Of a DNA stretch of 64,000 bases, positions 11,241 through 22,880 are shown one piece after another; positions within the stretch are counted from its first letter, which is position 1; each line of letters starts with the position of its first letter. Position numbers and translations under genes: made by a program. Origin of the DNA: Staphylotrichum longicolle (Eukaryota > Ascomycota > Sordariomycetes > Sordariales > Chaetomiaceae); assembly GCA_019096155.1 (NCBI GenBank), contig JAHCVI010000001.1:11718001-11782000 (forward strand), read 5' to 3'. Below the pieces are notes generated by a model. The model was not told where the DNA came from. It worked only from the letters and a program-made list of their open reading frames with translations, and did not search any database.

Positions 11241-12757
11241 TCATTGCCGGGGGCCAGGCGCTGGCCTCTTTCCATCATGGCTTACCGACAGAACAGATGG
11301 CAGATGTGCCTCGGGTTCGAGCAAGGGGCGTGGATTCTTGAACGGAATACCCACCCCTCGCGATCTGCCCTTCGCGCCTCCGGTGACAAGAACATCAGCT
11401 GGCCGAGCCGCCAGACCATCCACTCCCTTCCCAGGATTGCGGGACGCAGTATCTGGGGCTCGGCACACCTCCACCTCGATTGTCGTTGTTTTCGTGACCG
11501 TGGTCCCCTCCAAATTGGAGCGGCTCCTCGGGATCAGTGAGTCCAAGCTCTCAGTGCGTCGTGGCAGTCCATCCCTGCCGTTTGCCGCTGTCATTGGCAA
11601 TGCCAAACCTCCAACTTCCCCTGACCCTTGCTTGTCCGTCTCTGGGCCACGCGGCAAACCTTGCCTTCCCACCTCCGCCTCTCCATCCAAGTCGTGGCCC
11701 AGCCACGAAGCCTTCTTGGCACGCACCGCGGCCGGGGACCGGCGCAGCCCGTTGCCCAGGTCGAGCTCGGTATGGGGCCGGTAGCGAAACCGCTCCTTCT
11801 TGACGCCCGTGTCGCGCACAAACGTGCCGATGGCCAGCGCGTTGGCCGCGAAGGTCGCCATCAGGATCTCGACCGACGCCCACGTGGTGCGCGTGCCCTG
11901 GTAGCCGTCCTCGCGCAGGATCGTCGGCACCGGGTAGACGGCCACGATGACGGTGAAGACGTGCAGGCACAGCAGCCCGACCAGGAGCGTCTTGCGGCCC
12001 ACCGATAGCCGGCTCTTGATCACGATGGGCACTGGGAACACGACGAGGAGGATGTCGGTGAGGACGTTGCAGACGGTGAGCGTCAGGAGCTGCACGTAGC
12101 CTTGACGACATTGTCCCCCCGGGTCGGGCACGACTTGCCAGTAGTTGGTGAATGGATGGCATTCGGCGAGGTCGGCGATCACGACGGCGGGGAAGGTAAC
12201 GGCAAGGGTAGCGCGGATGCAGCGGAGCAGGATAGTATAGGACTTTGTGCTGGCGAGGCGGACTAGCCGGCCGAAGAACTCGAGGGTCACAACCTTGAGG
12301 AGCCACAGTCTGAAGCACGTGTCATCGTTATTAGCGAGGGTTGTTGACCATCAACACCGCTGGAAGGTGGGGATCGGGGAGGGGTATCCTACGTTGCCGG
12401 GTACAGAATCCGGGTGACCAGTACCAGACGACTCGCGACAGCCCGATGCTGAATCTCTCCATCGCTCAGAGGGGCTCCGCCGACCAAGACGTTGTTCGTC
12501 CCAAAGACTAGAATCGGATGGACGAATCCCATGCGCATAAACAGCGGTATGAGAGCGGCAGCCGCAAACAGGTCCTCTCGGAATAGCCTCTCGACACGCA
12601 CGAGTCGTCCCAGCAGACGGATCACGATGACGGCAGCGCAGAATATTGTGATCCACCAGCTTGTCAACAGGATCGGCTTGGTGTCGGAGAAGGGCCGGGC
12701 CGGCGGTGGAGATGAGTAGAGTGTCATGGTGGAATGCCCATCGGATCTTGCAGGCAC
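11241..12757 (-). CDS. Rhodopsin-like / PTH11-type integral membrane protein, 477 aa
   Basis: Two exons (12757-12393 and 12309-11241) with an 83-base intron (GTAGGA donor, CGCTAATAAC branch, CTTCAG acceptor). Joining them gives the family-typical run RILYPATLWLLKVVTLEFFGR. The protein has about seven hydrophobic segments, including ILLTSWWITIFCAAVIVIRL at the N terminus and ILLVVFPVPIVIKSRLSVGR in the second exon. The landmark Cys-rich loop CHPFTNYWQVVPDPGGQC lies between TM segments. A long hydrophilic tail of about 200 residues follows. This is the fungal rhodopsin-domain family often called PTH11/SAT2-like. Members are plasma-membrane proteins of mostly unknown ligand. No CFEM domain precedes it. 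Start could also be the ATG at 12727. Confidence 0.8.
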
Positions 12758-14066
12758 GGTAACGGTGCGGGCGTGCCTCTTCAGCGAAAGTTGAAGTTGA
12801 CAAGCAAGTCGAGGTCTTGACGGCTTGGAGCCTTGGAGCCTTCCTGACTTCGGGGTCTCAAGACCCCGAGGAGACGGCTCGACCGCCCCAGCTCGACAAT
12901 GGCCATGCTGCTCTCATCGAGTTTGGTCGTCTGAGGCTTCGATGGTTGATGCATGTCGACAAGCTCCCTTGTCGGTCCGAGCTGCCGCATGTCAGGATCT
13001 TGTGTGCCATGTCCGTGTCAGGTTAGCTCTCGGAGTGTTGGGTCGAGGTTGAGGATCACTTGTGCCCAGATCACTCCTCTCGGGCAGGTCAGCCGGGTGG
13101 ATTTGGCACGAGAAGGTGGAATGGAAGAACGGGTATTGGCTGTGTTCTCATTGCACGGGCCTCTTCGCAGGATCCGGGTGTCGTGAAGAAAGTGAAGTTA
13201 GCCTTTGCCCTGCTTAAGCGAGCGAAGCTGGAACGCCGCTAAGATTGCAAATGCAGGAAACAGGGTGTCAGGTCTAACCATTAGAGTTCAAGCCCCGGGG
13301 GTGGCCTCTTTAGCTCCAACACGTTATCAGCAACGCACCAACACGCAGAAGGACGCGGGTCTTGAAATTAAGCTGGATTCAGGTGTGCTGATCGGTAATG
13401 GACTGGAAGCGTGGCAGATTTCTTTAACCTAAGACCATCTCTCCCGAAAGGATCAACTGAAAACCGGACAGGATGTGAGCACAAGAGCCTGAAACTCTGA
13501 GGGAACAAACTGACAGGCCAGCCCAGTTGTGTGAAGACGGAGGAAGCTCCGCAGGTTCCGCCTGTGCTCAATTCCCGTCAGGCGATGCGACGCTAACCCG
13601 GGGCAAGGATTCGGGGGGTGGGTCGGGCACTCAACAACCCCTGCAGCCCTGGGAATGATCGCCGATTGTCTTGCTAGCTCGCGCCATGCCCGGCCGGCAC
13701 GAAGCTTGTGCAAGGCGAAGGACGAAGACAGGCTCCCTCAGACCTCTAGCGTGCTGTCCGCGGATACGAGGTTCTAGCCCAAGGAAGAAGTGGCTCCTGT
13801 TCCAGACTTGTGTGGAAGACCTGGGCACTGACAGCTGGACTCAATATCAGCGGCACACCACAGGCCGTGAGCCCTGGCTCGGTTTCGGTTCCTTCCGTCG
13901 TTGTGTGCTCTTCTCTCGGCTGTCTTTTCTTCTTTGGAACAATAGCTCCCGGGTCATTGACGACCGAGCGCAACCCGACAGCTACGGTTCGTCCAGAGAG
14001 CAACAATGCCGTCCCCAAACCACTCACCACAAGCAACCTGAACGCTCACTTCAACAAACGCCCACA
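12758..14066. other. Divergent promoter region
   Basis: 1.3 kb between the starts of the rhodopsin-like gene (minus) and the permease (plus), so both promoters lie here. Short frames on both strands carry no recognisable motif. The last 150 bases before 14067 are CA/AAC-rich, typical of a fungal 5' leader. Confidence 0.5.
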
Positions 14067-16108
14067 ATGGCGCTCGACCGGGACATCGAGATGAACAGGC
14101 TGAGTTGGGTTCGAAGCCCGGGAGGCGGCAGCACCTTCACAGCCCAGCGACCCAGCACTGCGCCCTACGGTCCTCGCGGCGGTACCGGCAACCGGGACAT
14201 GAAGAGTCACGTCGGCAGCTTCATCAACTCCTTTCGGCGCGGCGACGGGGGTGGCGACGGCCCCAACTGGCCCAGCACGAATGCCGACCAGCATGGAAAG
14301 TCCGGGTTGGGGAAGATGACAAGTGCGCAAGGAGGGCGCTACTACAACCTGCACTCGGCAAACGCGAGGACCGCGAGCTCACTGCTGGCCAGAGAGCTCA
14401 AGTCTCGCCACCTCCAGATGATTGCTTTCGGGGGATCCATCGGGACGGGTCTCTTTGTCGCCTCCGGCAAGGCCCTGAGCAACGGCGGTCCGGCTTCGGT
14501 GCTGCTCGCCTACATGATCGTGGGCGTCATGGTGTGGTGTACCATGCAGGCACTCGGCGAAATGGCTGTGCTGTTTCCCGTGGCAGGGTCGTTCTCGGCT
14601 TATTCGACGCGGTTTCTGGACCCATCGTGGGGATTTGCCATGGGCTGGAAGTAGGTTTGATGCTTGAACAGTCACCCGGGTAACGTTAACTGATCTCGTG
14701 ACAAGTTACACGTTGCAGTGGATTACCGTCCTCCCCGTGGAGATCATCGCCGGCGCGCTGACCATCGGGTACTGGGACCCAGCAATTCCCAAATCCATCT
14801 TCGTCACCATCTTCCTCGTTGTCATCTTGGTCATCAACCTGCTAGGAATCAGGGGGTACGGTGAAGCAGAGTTTGCCTTTGCCATTGTTAAGATCACGGC
14901 GATCGTTGGCTTCATGTAAGACATGCTCCCCCTCGGACACCTAACACAGCCTAACAACCGGAAACCCCCAGCCTTCTTGGCATTGTAATCAACATTGGTG
15001 GCACGCCGACAGAAGGCTACATCGGTGGCAAGTACTGGCAGGATCCGGGCCCATTCGACAATGGCTTCAAGGGTCTGTGTGCCGTCTTTGTAACAGCCGC
15101 CTTTACATTTGCTGGGACAGAGCTGGTGGGCCTGGCGTCTGCTGAGACGGCCAACCCGCGCAAGTCTCTCCCAACGGCCATCAAACAGGTCTTCTGGCGT
15201 ATTACCGTTTTCTACATTGTGTCGCTGGCCATCGTCGGTCTCCTAGTGCCGTACACTGAGCCGCGGCTCCTCGGAGCAACCAACATGGCCGACGCCTCGG
15301 CGAGCCCGTTGTCAGTTTGCACTGCCCCTTCCGAGAAACTTGAATCCGTTTTACTGACCTTTCTTTCCAATGTAGTGTCATCGCTATTGAATCCGCCGGG
15401 GCCACCGTCCTGCCCAGCATCATGAACGGCGTGATCCTCGTCTCGGTCATATCTGTTGGCAACTCGTCCGTCTTTGGCTCATCCCGTACGCTCGCCGCCT
15501 TGGCCGAGCAGGGCCACGCGCCCAAGCTCTTCGCGTACATCGACCGCCGCGGGAGGCCCCTGATCGCCATTCTGGCGGCATCAGCCGTAGGCCTGCTCGC
15601 CTACCTCGCCGACTACGGCAACCACAGCCGTGTCTTCGACTGGCTGCTCGCCATCAGCGGCCTCAGCGCCATCTTCGCCTGGGGCAGTACCTGCCTAGCC
15701 CACATCCGCCTGCGCAGCGCCTGGGCCCGCCAGTACGACCTCGCCGACCTGCCCTTCCGCGCGCAGGCGGGGGTATGGGGCAGCTGGGTCGGGCTCGCGT
15801 GCAATGTCTTTGTGTTCGTCGCCCAGGTGTGGGTCGCCATCGCACCTCTGCAGGCGGAAGGAGAAGCGCCGCTGAGTGCGGCCGACGTGGCGCAGAATTT
15901 CTTTGTTCAGTGTCTCGCGCTGCCGGTGGTAGTGGTCTGCTGGGTGGGACATAAGCTGTGGTTCCGCACGAGCTATGTGAGACTGGATCAGATGGATCTA
16001 GATTCTGGGAGGAGGGACTTTGAGGGGTGGGGTGTCACCAAGGCACAAGAGGGAGAGGAGCGTCGGGCGTGGCCACGGTGGAAGCGGTTGTACAGAGTCC
16101 TTTGCTGA
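14067..16108 (+). CDS. Amino-acid permease (APC/YAT family), 621 aa
   Basis: Four exons: 14067-14650, 14706-14915, 14972-15310 and 15376-16108. Introns of 55-65 bases have GT..AG borders and keep the frame. Start ATG sits in CCCACA-ATG-GCG. After a hydrophilic N terminus of about 110 residues comes the TM1 signature FGGSIGTGLFVASGKAL, then GWNYTLQWITVLPVE (across intron 1), FTFAGTELVGLASAE and SSVFGSSRTLAALAEQGHAP. All are hallmarks of the fungal amino-acid permease family (GAP1-like). It should import amino acids at the plasma membrane with protons. Substrate range cannot be read from sequence. The N-terminal tail is Gly/Ser/Arg-rich and longer than usual, a likely site of regulation by ubiquitylation in this family. 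Confidence 0.88.
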
Positions 16109-17572
16109 GAAGCGAGAGTTCAAGTTGAAAGAACTGTAAGCAATGACAAGACTTGCATGCCGGGCAGACAGATCCTTACATGATTTTACTGAGAGCTTCC
16201 GGTCAAGCTGCTTGCTTCTTGGACTACGTTCGCCCAAATTTTGGGACTTGTTTGACATGTCAAAGTCACAGCAAAAGAGTTGGGTCTGGCTGCAAACAGT
16301 CGTCTTCCAAGTGACGCCGAACCAACAAGCGGCAGATCCTCTTGGCGGCAAGGAGCACATCATGCTGATGCTCAAACTGACACCACTGTCCGCAAGAAGA
16401 CGGGAAATCGTGCTCCGTCTTGATTTTTCCTCGGTGGAGTTTCATGCCGCATCACACACAACTTCCTCCCATGGTCAGACTCACCTCGGGCTCAGGAATA
16501 CGAGATCAACGGAATCAAATTTCCAGACACCAACATGCAGAGGCCCTTGAGTAAGCGGAACTGGAATGAGCTCTAGAAGACTAGGTGTTGGTTGAGCTCT
16601 GAGCCATCCGAAAGAAACCTCACCTCAAGACGCGGGAAGCACAGCTTCAGTCTGGTGGTACTGGTGGATCTTAGAATAGGGCCGAATTCGTCGGTTGAAG
16701 CTCAAAACCAGGCATCAACCTTGCCACATTAGAACACGGCGACTCGAGGCTCTTGACCTGAAGTTCAAAAGCACGCTGACCTTGAAGAAGCCTTGGTGTC
16801 GGAGGCCGGGCCGAAATAGATTAATATGTGTTGGGGGAGGTGGATCAACACAACGGTCAGCCTTCGGGGCCATGACCGGGGGCAGCCGGGCGAATCAGGG
16901 GAAGGATCATGACTTGTCCCAATTGGGCTTCGGCGACCATCATCGGCCAGGTTGCTTGGGTTTCGGGGATTGCTCAGGTTTCACCATTATCAGTGCTGGG
17001 ATGGAGGGCAGAGATTGAGTGGCTGAGAGTTCCAGCTGTACCAACAGACATGAGAGCCTGTCATTGGAGCGCATCATGTTCTTGCTGGCAGACCCCAGGT
17101 TTCTGTTCGGCACTGACAGCCACATTGCAGGGTTTGACTGGCACCGGACGGCCACTGCTGCCAATCGGAGATTCTCCATGCCGCCAGACTCGGTATACGA
17201 CTGAAATGACACCCACCCCGACGACCCGGAATCGTCCTGTTCCCTCTGCCACGTTTCTGCTTTGGCGAGACCCGTTCCGAATGGCATGTCCCGTCTCTGT
17301 GGGCCCATGCACCTCATTGACGGAGAAACCCGCGTGCGTTGCACGAGATATAGAAATGGAGGAGAAGGACAGAGCCAAGAGACACCCAAAGAGGCAAATC
17401 CGGCGTCAACGCCGCCGTGCGAAAGAAACTGGCGGCCCGCCCGTTGGGAACTTTGGCGGGCAACACCATGAGCGGAGATCTCACATTGCAAGAAGGGGCT
17501 GCTGGCTCCGGAAGCCCAGGACAGAGATTACCATGCCCATGCCTTTGGTCAAGCAGTGAAGTCAAGGACGTG
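16109..17572. other. Intergenic region, upstream of the GH62 gene
   Basis: About 1.46 kb with no supported gene. Short overlapping frames on both strands show no family motif. The distal half is presumably permease 3' sequence and the proximal half the GH62 promoter. Confidence 0.45.
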
Positions 17573-17580
17573 TATAAAAA
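17573..17580 (+). promoter_or_regulatory. TATA box of the GH62 gene
   Basis: TATAAAAA, 86 bases before the ATG at 17666, at the position expected for a strongly induced secreted-enzyme gene. Confidence 0.6.
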
Positions 17581-17665
17581 CCTCTTCTCGACGGTGCTCT
17601 GGAGGTTCGTCTTCACCCACACACTTCCCGCACATCTTGTCCGCATCTTTGCAAGGAAAGCCGTC

Positions 17666-18910
17666 ATGAAGCTCTTCAACGTTGATCTCAGCCCGGTCAC
17701 GGCCCTAACTGTCGCGCTGCTCACGTCAGTGGTCCCCGTGGCTCAGGCCCAGTGTGCGCTCCCGTCAACCTACCGCTGGAGGTCGACTGGTCCCCTCGCA
17801 CAGCCCAAGCCGGGCTGGACCTCGCTCAAGGACTTCACCCATGTCCCCTACAAGGGCCAGCATCTCATTTATGGCTCCTATTTTGCGCCGGCTCCGGGAC
17901 CGGGTTGGAGCTCTTTCAGCTTTGGCCTCGTCTCGGACTGGTCGCAGCTGGGAAGAGCGAGCCAGAACGCCATGCGGTTCAGCACCGTCGCGCCCACCCT
18001 GTTCTACTTTGCCCCCAAAAACACCTGGGTGCTCGCCTACCAGTGGTCGCGCGACAAGTTCAACTACCGCACCTCAAACGACCCCGCCAACCCGGACGGA
18101 TGGTCGGGCGAGCAGCCGCTCTTCACGGGCAACATTGCCAACTCCAGAACCGGTCCCATCGACCAGACGCTCATTGGCGACGCCACCCACATGTACCTCT
18201 TCTTTGCGGGTGACAACGGCAACATCTACCGCTCTCGCATGCCCATCGGCAACTTTCCGGGCAATTTCGGCAACCAGTACGACACCATCATGAGCGGCGC
18301 CACCGGTGACCTCTTCGAGGCCATCCAGGTCTACAAGGTCAAGGGCCAGAACCAGTACCTCATGATCATCGAGTCCATCGGCGGCCGGGGCCGCTACTTC
18401 CGCTCGTACACGGCCACCCGGCTGGACGGCGCGTGGACTCCCCAAGCCACGAGCGAGAACCGCCCCTTCGCCGGGCGGGCCAATACGGACGCGGGCGCCT
18501 CCTGGACCAACGACATCAGCCACGGCGACATCATCCGCAGCAACCCGGACCAGACCTTTGAGATCGACCCGTGCAACCTGCAGATGCTCTACCAGGGCCG
18601 CACCGGCGACAGCAACGACTACAACCTCTGGCACTACATGCCCGGCCTGCTGACGCTCGAGGGCGCGTCCGGCGGTGGCGCTCCCGGCGGTACCCCTGGC
18701 GGCAACCCTGGCACGCCCACGCCGACCCCGGGCAATAACGGCGGCGCTGTCAAGCATTTTGAGCAGTGCGGGGGCAACGGGTACAATGGCCCTCAGAACT
18801 GCGAGAGCCCGTTCAAGTGCACGGTTCTCAACCCTTGTGAGTCTCTTTCCCTCTGTTGATATTGAGTGTGTTGTTGACGACGTCTTGCAGATTACTCCCA
18901 ATGCTTGTGA
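17666..18910 (+). CDS. GH62 alpha-L-arabinofuranosidase with C-terminal CBM1, 396 aa
   Basis: Secreted enzyme releasing arabinose side chains from arabinoxylan/arabinan. A signal peptide ends near residue 28 (VVPVAQA before QCALPSTYRW). The GH62 five-bladed propeller follows: WRSTGPLAQPKPGW, FTHVPYKGQHLIYGS, FAPKNTWVLAYQWS, GDLFEAIQVYKVKGQ (containing the conserved catalytic Glu) and NDISHGDIIRSNPDQT. A Gly/Pro/Thr linker leads to a CBM1 with EQCGGNGYNGPQNCESPFKC. The last exon is tiny: donor GTGAGT after 18836, acceptor GCAG at 18890, then YSQCL and the stop at 18910. Without that splice the CBM1 would lack its final Tyr and Cys. Start at 17666 chosen because it begins the signal peptide. 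The neighbour 1.5 kb downstream is also arabinan-active. Confidence 0.93.
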
Positions 18911-20322
18911 GCTGCTCACGAGCACAAACGACAAATAAGTGAGCAGCTCGAATATTAGGGGAGGGGGAAGAGTGTGAGGGAGATAGACAGCTGCTAAATT
19001 TCCTGTTTACCTCGTCTTTGTGGTGTAATGAGGGGTTGGCCGGCGTCGCGGACAGTAGATGATCCCGCCGAGACAACCCCTGGGAAAAGCTTGGGAGTAT
19101 GTACATATTAAATTGACCCCTGTATATGCTTCCACGCTGCGCTGCCTCCACCTCATGCATTCTAGAGCTCAATGTGAAATCTTATGGTACCATCGGGTCT
19201 GTCAATGATGCTTGGAGAAGGAAGATTGACGTTGGTCGGAAGCGAGTGAACTGACATGGGACGGCTCGGCTCGCCGCTCCATCCAAGGATCGTCGAGTTC
19301 GGTATTGGACCATGTGCCATGGCCCCGGCTTTGCTCGGTTCGCGGGAATCTTGCTCCACTGGGACATAAGGTTTAAATGACAGTAGGCTCCCTGGGGTCA
19401 TAGGAAACTGCTGATTGGCGCCCACACGTTCATGCGGCCTCGAAGTTTCCAGGCTGGAACAACACTCTAGGCTCCTCCTGACCCGCTGATGCAACCTCGC
19501 TCCTGAACCCCGGCCCGGTCACGAACACGAGGTGCTCACTGGGAACCAACGGGCTGTTTCTGGACATTCTGGGTCATACCGGAAGCGACTTATGCACCTT
19601 CGGTCTGGGAGGCCCGCGAGGTGCACATTTCCATCATAATGCACAGCCGTTGTGGGCTGGATGTCAATGTGAAAGGTGCAGGCACGCTGATGAAACCGGA
19701 GGAGACCTTGGGTTACATCTGGTGGATCCGCTGTCGCAGTCTCAACGGCCAGGTTAAGAAACGACACCGGCACTCACTGTCTGTTGTGTGTCTCCGTAAA
19801 GGGGAGATGGTAGGCTACGGAGCACGGTCCGCAACACCGGATACTGAGGAATAATTCTAGGCCGTCGAAACAGACCTTCCTAGAACCTGAAGAGCTGGTG
19901 TGGATGTTTCCTTTGGGGTTGTCATGCACGAACACCAGGTTCAGAATTGGATGCCCGGATGGGCCAACACACGGGACAAGCTACTCCGCAGTCTCCGCTT
20001 TGCACTGCCCGCATGCCTCCCTGGGCAATTTTCCCGAGGCGCGCTTCTGAGCCGTAAATTGAAACAGGTCACCTTGTTGTTCAAGGGGCCACGGGGCAGG
20101 GATTTGTTCCCCCAAACCCACAACCACATGGACTCGGAATGTAACAAGTAAACAGAGCAGCGGAACCTGCTCCGCCTCGCGCTCCTGGACAATACACATC
20201 GCCGGCCTGACCAGTCCCGTCATTCAACGAAGGACCAAAACCAATGTCCGAACGGAGAAACCATGACTGGAGACGCCGGAGCTGACGATGTCAACCGAGA
20301 CAGGTGTCAACATCCAGCCAAG
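18911..20322. other. Intergenic region, upstream of the GH43 gene
   Basis: About 1.4 kb between the two arabinan-active genes. No gene supported; small frames on both strands lack motifs. It should hold the GH62 terminator and the GH43 promoter. Confidence 0.45.
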
Positions 20323-20330
20323 TATAAGAA
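20323..20330 (+). promoter_or_regulatory. TATA box of the GH43 gene
   Basis: TATAAGAA, 106-113 bases before the ATG at 20436. Confidence 0.55.
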
Positions 20331-20435
20331 GACTACCTACATCAACAACATCGGTACCGCAGATACTTGTGAGACCACAGCACCTTGCCATTCGTCGTCA
20401 AGTACAGAAAGGATTCAGTCACAGCCAATCCCAAC

Positions 20436-21392
20436 ATGTTCCTACGACAAATTGCCGTCAGCGGCATCCTGGCCGTCGCCGCTGCCGCGAGTGCGCTCGT
20501 CCCCAGGCAAAACGTCAACCCCGGCCCGGTCTCGGGCGACACCTTCATCCACGACCCGACTGTGGTCAAGACCCCCGGCGGCACCTACATCGCCGCATAC
20601 ACGGGCGACAACGTGCAGCTCAAGACGTCGACGGACCGTACGCGGTGGCAGAATGCCGGCGCCGCGTTTCCCAACGGCGCGCCGTGGACCACGCAGTACA
20701 CCAAGGGCGCCAAGAACCTCTGGGCCCCGGACCTCTCGTACCACAACGGCCAGTACTACATGTACTACTCCGCGTCAAGCTTCGGGTCCAGCCGCTCCGC
20801 CATCTTCCTCGCCACGAGCCCCAGCGGCGCGTCCGGCTCGTGGACCGACCGCGGCATGGTCATCGAGTCGTTTGAGAACACGGGCTGGAACGCCATCGAC
20901 CCCAACCTGATCGTGGACGCCCAGGGCAAGTGGTGGTTGTCGCTCGGCTCGTTCTGGTCGGGCATCAAGATGATCGCGCTGAACCCGAGCACCGGCAAGC
21001 GCGCCGACAACCAGCTGATCTCGATCGCCGCCCGCCCCGACGCCGGCGGCGCCGTGGAGGCGCCCTACATCACCCGCAACGGCAACTACTACTACCTCTG
21101 GGTGTCGTTCGACCGGTGCTGCCAAGGCGCCGCCAGCACGTACCGCATCATGGTCGGCCGGTCCACGAGCGTGACGGGTCCCTACGTCGACAAGAGCGGC
21201 CGGCAGATGACGCAGGGCGGCGGCACGCAGATGATGGCCAGCCACGACTCGATCCACGGGCCGGGCCACTGCGCGGTTTTCACGGACAACGACGGCGACG
21301 TGCTGGTGTATCATTACTACAACAATGCCGGAACCGCGCAGATTGGCATCAACCGCATCCGGTACGACAATGGCTGGCCCGTCATCTTCTGA
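20436..21392 (+). CDS. GH43 endo-1,5-alpha-L-arabinanase-like, 318 aa
   Basis: Secreted five-bladed beta-propeller hydrolase predicted to cut alpha-1,5-linked arabinan, the pectin side chain. I start at 20436 (MFLRQIAVSGILA) because it opens a clean signal peptide ending around residue 20-25 (ASALVPRQ, with a possible Kex2-like site). An upstream in-frame ATG at 20385 would put 17 polar residues before it. Catalytic triad of family GH43 visible: Asp40 in FIHDPTVV (base), Asp155 in NAIDPNLI (pKa modulator) and Glu208 in GAVEAPYI (acid). Further landmarks are NLWAPDLSYHNGQYYMYYS and the late GPGHCAVF histidine that helps bind metal. Single exon, no CBM. Subfamily 5/6 type inferred from these motifs. 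Confidence 0.9.
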   Translation: MFLRQIAVSGILAVAAAASALVPRQNVNPGPVSGDTFIHDPTVVKTPGGTYIAAYTGDNVQLKTSTDRTRWQNAGAAFPNGAPWTTQYTKGAKNLWAPDLSYHNGQYYMYYSASSFGSSRSAIFLATSPSGASGSWTDRGMVIESFENTGWNAIDPNLIVDAQGKWWLSLGSFWSGIKMIALNPSTGKRADNQLISIAARPDAGGAVEAPYITRNGNYYYLWVSFDRCCQGAASTYRIMVGRSTSVTGPYVDKSGRQMTQGGGTQMMASHDSIHGPGHCAVFTDNDGDVLVYHYYNNAGTAQIGINRIRYDNGWPVIF

Positions 21393-22880
21393 AGCTGTCC
21401 CCCAGAAAAGAAATCTCTGGAGGTTGAGTTGGCTGGCAGGGCGTGAGAGCCCGCGGCAAGCGGAGTGGTGTTTTTGAGACAGGGGTTCTTCACAGGTGTA
21501 CAGTTCCGACGTGTCACGTCGCGTACATATTTCTCTTCTCAATCCAAGTCACGCCGGGGAGTGGAGTTCCCCTACCTGGCGAGACATTTACTTATGAGTG
21601 CAACGGCCTACATGTCCCATCAAGTTGACTACACGCTGAAAAGCCCCTTCTGCCGCGGCCAGTTGCCTTCGTTCACCAAGCAACGGTATCCCGGTCGAGT
21701 TGCACGACCAGTACTGTGCCCCTTGCAAGCGGTCGCGGGTTGACAACGGGTCTTGTCGTACGGTCTTTTGACGGTCAGCCACACGCGAGTAAGGGACCGC
21801 TGGTGCCAGTGGCGAGTTGTGCCCGGCATTAAGCCAGCATTGGAAAGGCGCAGAAGACTTCGTTTGCAAAGCATCGAAGTTGCTCGTGGACTCAATCTTC
21901 AAATTGTCAACAAGTTACCAAGGTTCAGGGTCTCAGCTGGACGGGCCGATTCCAAGCATGTCATCTGCACGTTTCGGGAGATGGATCCGAAGGCCTTGAG
22001 AAAGCTTGTCTACATCCCGACATACTAACTCCGTGAACCGTTGAAGAAACTACCTTAGGCGAGCGGGCCGAGTCTTGTTACTTGTCAACAGTGTGCCAGA
22101 GACAAGTTGACCGGCTTTCGAGGATGGAGGTCGAGCACAGACACGGGGGGCTTGAGAATGCCGAGCCAGGAGAATCCCCTATCGAATCGCTTATGATTAG
22201 CACGCCACTTAACAGTCCCGGCTGCCGGGTTAGGATGCTCGCTAAAGCTATATAATTTGCCTGTTTATGCCGCGTGGTTACATTGTTGGCGTATGATACC
22301 ACTCAGCATTGACCCAACACATGCTTAGGAGGCTGTGAGTTTATCTTCGTTCCCTGAACTTGCCTTGGCACATGGTCCCCCTGAACCTGCCCCTGTTGTC
22401 CTGGCTGTTTACGGAGTCAGCGATCAAGACGCCACTCAACCCGCAGTCAATCTAATTTTGCATCGCGACACGCCGAGTCGCCGGCCACTATCTCTGGTTT
22501 TGACTTTTTATTTTTGAACAAACAGAACTGCGGCCCGGTTTGGCCGATCTAGACGAGAATGTGCGTTCGAAGAGAAGGCCGGCCGTTGCTCTGGGCGCGT
22601 CTCATTCTTCTTCCTGGGGATGAAACGAGGCGGGCAAGACAGAGATGATGCTTCCATGGGTGATGCAGTGACCTCTCGCTTCTATCTGTAGAAAGCGGTG
22701 ACCAGCGTGTTGTTAACGAGCAGGTAAAATTCTAAGTATCGGTAAATCCATCGACCTTTATCCGTCCAACAGTATCCTCCCGACCACCCCTTTTTCGTTA
22801 CAATGCCCGTGATCTTAATGCAGCCCAACCCAAGCTCCATACCAGCATCCAACTGAAGGAGATTACAATTCTTATCCATG
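21393..22880. other. Intergenic region without a gene
   Basis: About 1.49 kb between GH43 and the next minus-strand gene end. A TATATAAT element at about 22249 has no convincing frame behind it. No repeat or RNA recognised. Confidence 0.45.

Noticed and set aside
14100..14120. tRNA-like GGGTTCGAAGCCC hairpin
   Set aside because: Lies inside the permease coding sequence and has no D or anticodon arm.
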